A stretch of 64,000 bases of DNA from Palsa-883 sp963826975 (lineage in GTDB: Bacteria > Pseudomonadota > Alphaproteobacteria > Acetobacterales > Acetobacteraceae): the NCBI GenBank assembly GCA_963826975.1, contig CAWGZJ010000005.1:186001-250000 (forward strand). Direction: 5' to 3'. The notes under the pieces are model-generated. The model worked only from the letters and a program-made list of their open reading frames with translations, was not told the DNA's origin and did no database searches. Positions within the stretch are counted from its first letter, which is position 1. Every line of letters begins with the position of its first letter. A program made the position numbers and the translations under genes. This document shows, in pieces, positions 61,828-64,000 of this stretch.

Positions 61828-62658
61828 GTGTCCACTGCCGACCCCAACCCCGCCGCCGCGCCGGCCAGGCCACCCTACGTCATCCCCCCGCAGGACTTGC
61901 GTGACATGGTGCTGGCACTCCCCCGCCCGCCCGCAGACGCGCCCGAAACCGCCTGGCAGGAGGTGGTGCAGGGCGGCCTCGACAGGCTCGAGGCGCTCGA
62001 CCCGCGCGATGCGCTGCAGACGATGCTGGCGGTGACGGTGATCGCCACCCAGGCGGGCGCGGTCGACGCCTGCCGGCTGGCGTTCGCGCCGGACGCCTCG
62101 GCGGTGCAGGCGCAGCGCCAGCGGGCCAGCGCTGCGGCGCTGCTGCGCGTGATGGCCGGGGCGATGCGGTCGTTGAAGCAGCTTCGGTTGCAGCCGGCGG
62201 TGCCGGCGCGCGACTGGGGCGACGCGGCGGGGGTGCTGGCGGGGGTGATGCGGGAGGCGCCGGCGCGGCCGGCCGAGGCGGCGCGCGGGGGCAAGGCGGC
62301 GGTGGAGGAGCCGGGGGAAATCATCCGCTGGATCGACGAGATCGACGACGCGGAGATGAACGAGGAGATCGACGACGCGGAGATGAACGAGGAGATCGAG
62401 CGGTTGCGGCGCGAGGCGGCAGGCGAGCCTCCGTTGCCGGTGAAGCCGGGGCCGCGGCGGATCTACAGGTACAAAGAGGGTGATTACGCGCGGACCTGGG
62501 TGCCCGATGAGCGGGCGGCGCGGAAGTACCCGGGGTGGGAGAATATGACCAAGCCGGAGCGGCGGGAGTTCTTTGGGTATACCTACACCGGGCCGGTGGC
62601 GCCGCTGGAGATGCTGACGCCGGCGTCTCGCGCTGCGGCGGCGGCTGGGGAGGAGTGA
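61828..62658 (+). CDS. Lineage-specific hypothetical protein with a short internal repeat
   Basis: A 276-residue protein starting at GTG. The N-terminal half is helical and alanine-rich (PPQDLRDMVLALPRP, DPRDALQTMLAVTVIATQAG, then VDACRLAFAPDASAVQAQ), and a charged middle carries two exact copies of IDDAEMNEE from a 27-bp tandem repeat at 62341-62394. The C-terminus has a basic/aromatic part (RIYRYKEGDYARTWVP; WENMTKPERREFFGYTYTG). No family is recognised. The codon pattern is the usual GC-rich one of its neighbours, so it is likely a real gene. Confidence 0.65.
   Translation: MSTADPNPAAAPARPPYVIPPQDLRDMVLALPRPPADAPETAWQEVVQGGLDRLEALDPRDALQTMLAVTVIATQAGAVDACRLAFAPDASAVQAQRQRASAAALLRVMAGAMRSLKQLRLQPAVPARDWGDAAGVLAGVMREAPARPAEAARGGKAAVEEPGEIIRWIDEIDDAEMNEEIDDAEMNEEIERLRREAAGEPPLPVKPGPRRIYRYKEGDYARTWVPDERAARKYPGWENMTKPERREFFGYTYTGPVAPLEMLTPASRAAAAAGEE
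62341..62394 (+). repeat. 27-bp in-frame tandem repeat
   Basis: Two identical 27-bp units (ATCGACGACGCGGAGATGAA + CGAGGAG) encode IDDAEMNEE twice in the gene at 61828-62658. Confidence 0.95.
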
Positions 62659-62949
62659 GGGGCGGGGCGAGGGCCTTGCGCCGAGGTGGGGTTGGGTCCT
62701 CCGCGGTTGTATGGGGGCCGGGCGACGGGCCATTGGCGGCGGTTCCGCGGTTTGCCGAGGCAGGCAAGGATTCTTGCCGCCGATGAACGCCGATGAACGC
62801 CGATCATCCGAGCGGGCTGCAGGCTGGTGCCGGCCGGTGGCGCCACGGCATCCGCCGTTTGCGTTTTTTGCTGTTCCAATTCCTGCCGCTCGCTATCGGA
62901 GCACGGAAGGGCAGAATGGCGCTTCGCGCGGAGCGCCGGCACCGGCGGA

Positions 62950-64000
62950 GGGCACGACCCGGGGAAGGACAAGCACAGGTCACGGCAGACGTGTTTTTTG
63001 CGAAATCGCGCAACGACCCTCCCAGCGGAAGGACGGGCACAGTCTCGGCGGACGTGGTTTTTGCGAAATCGCGCAACAACCCTCCGGCCGGGGCAGGCTC
63101 CTCTCGCCGGGTTCGACACGGGCGGGGGCACGACCCGGAGAAGGACAGGCGCAGGTCGCGGCGGACGTGGTTTTTGCGAAATCGCGCAACGACCCTCCCG
63201 CCGGGGCAGGCTCCTCTCGCCGGGTTCGACCCGGGCGGGGGCACGACCCGGGGAAGGACGGGCACAGGTCGCGGCGGACGTGGTTTTTGCGGAATTGCGC
63301 AACGACCCTCCCGCCGGGGCAGGCTCCTGTCGCCGGGCTCACTCCGGCCGGGTGCGCCGCCGAGGTCACCGCCCCGGGGGAACGACGGGCGCAGGTCGTG
63401 GGGGACGTGTTTTTTGCGAAATCGCGCAACGACCCTCCCGCCGGGGCAGGCTCCCGCCGCCGGACTCGCTTCGGCCGGGTGCGCCGCTCAGGTCACCGCC
63501 CCGGGGAACGACGGGCGCAGGTCGCGGTGTGCTCGGTTTTTGCGAAATTGCGCAACGACCCTCCCGCCGGGGCAGGCTCCTGTCGCCGGACTCGCTTCGG
63601 CCGGGTGCGCCGCCGAAGTCACCGCCCCGGGGGAACGACGGGCGCAGGTCGTGGGGGACGTGGTTTTTTGCGAAATCGCGCAACGACCCTCCCGCCGGGG
63701 CAGGCTCCCGCCGCCGGACTCGCTTCGGCCGGGTGCACCGCTCAGCTCACCGCCTCGGAGAACGACGGGCGCAGATCGCGGTGGGCTCGGTTTTTGCGAA
63801 ATTGCGCAACGACCCTCCCGCCGGGGCAGGCGCCCGCCGCCAAACTCGCTCCGGCTGGGTGCGCCGCCGAGGTCACCGCCGGGGGAACGACGGGCGCAGG
63901 TCGTGGGGGACGTGTTTGCGAAATCGCGCACGACCCTCCCGCCGGGGCAGGCTCCCGCCGCCGATCGCTTCGGCCGGGTGCGCGCCGAGGTCACCGCCCC
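62950..64000. repeat. Long tandem repeat array with dimeric higher-order units
   Basis: Nine cores of the form TTTTTTGCGAAATCGCGCAA, followed by CGACCCTCCCGCCGGGGCAG, start (at GCG) at 63001, 63064, 63177, 63290, 63417, 63543, 63671, 63797 and 63919. Spacing is 63, 113, 113, 127, 126, 128, 126 and 122 bp. From 63177 on, cores alternate between AAATCGCGC and the AATTGCGC form, and the linkers alternate too, so later units make a dimer of about 253 bp. The array runs off the window. The minus strand is open in several frames, but unit lengths are mostly not multiples of three, so I do not call it a gene. Confidence 0.9.

Noticed and set aside
62583..63994. Repeat protein encoded on the minus strand of the array
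   Set aside because: Long open frames exist because the DNA is GC-rich, but the unit lengths (63, 113, 122, 127, 128) are not multiples of three, so the frame changes from unit to unit. No ribosome binding site or start was convincing.
62950..64000. CRISPR array
   Set aside because: Units are 113-128 bp and similar along their full length. There are no short identical repeats separated by unique spacers, and no cas genes.
1..64000. tRNA or rRNA genes
   Set aside because: No cloverleaf with a TTCRA T-loop and acceptor pairing and no rRNA-like sequence was seen by eye. A tRNAscan-SE run would be decisive.

Overview
The window is GC-rich chromosomal DNA of an alphaproteobacterium. The dapF-mtaB-ftsY core block, a pqiABC set, TonB/RND envelope systems and a secreted beta-helix protein with a Hint domain together suggest Acetobacteraceae (Rhodospirillales). 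This assignment is an inference from gene content; no rRNA or tRNA gene was seen.

Layout. 0-4.7 kb: an FAD monooxygenase cut by the window edge, a sterol-desaturase-like hydroxylase, then the overlapping operon dapF-mtaB-ftsY. 4.9-13.3 kb: an accessory, defence-like island. It holds a frameshifted DUF262/DUF1524 nuclease, an MNT antitoxin whose HepT toxin survives only as a fragment, a TacA/TacT pair, a SWIM-SNF2 helicase, a methyltransferase relic, and an AAA ATPase/DUF4276 pair. 13.4-19.3 kb: an isoprenylcysteine-methyltransferase-like protein, the pqiABC lipid-transport operon and an iron alcohol dehydrogenase. 19.4-21.8 kb: two toxin-antitoxin pairs and a shikimate dehydrogenase. 22.7-29.7 kb: a Rieske ferredoxin/oxygenase pair and a CUT1-like ABC importer with two permease pairs, one binding protein and no ATPase. 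29.9-33.6 kb: TonB and a multiply frameshifted TonB-dependent receptor.

33.8-48.7 kb: small metabolic and housekeeping genes (VOC protein, class II aldolase, PAP2 phosphatase, ManC-type bifunctional enzyme, isochorismatase-like protein, YghU-type GST, alpha/beta hydrolase, DUF4160/DUF2442, RadC, TerC, PurB), a beta-helix/Hint gene and an IS110 relic. 48.9-60.5 kb: an Old Yellow Enzyme, an alpha/beta hydrolase, an M20 amidohydrolase, an RND efflux pair and an SDR/carboxymuconolactone-decarboxylase pair. 60.5-64 kb: palindromic repeats, one lineage-specific gene and a long tandem array that runs off the window end.

Two themes stand out. First, the DNA is full of repeats: at least five families of dispersed palindromes sit between genes, and short tandem repeats occur both between genes and in frame inside genes. 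The largest is the 62.95-64 kb array, whose later units alternate as a dimer of about 253 bp. Second, many single-base frameshifts interrupt otherwise recognisable genes. Either these are decaying genes or the sequence carries indel errors.
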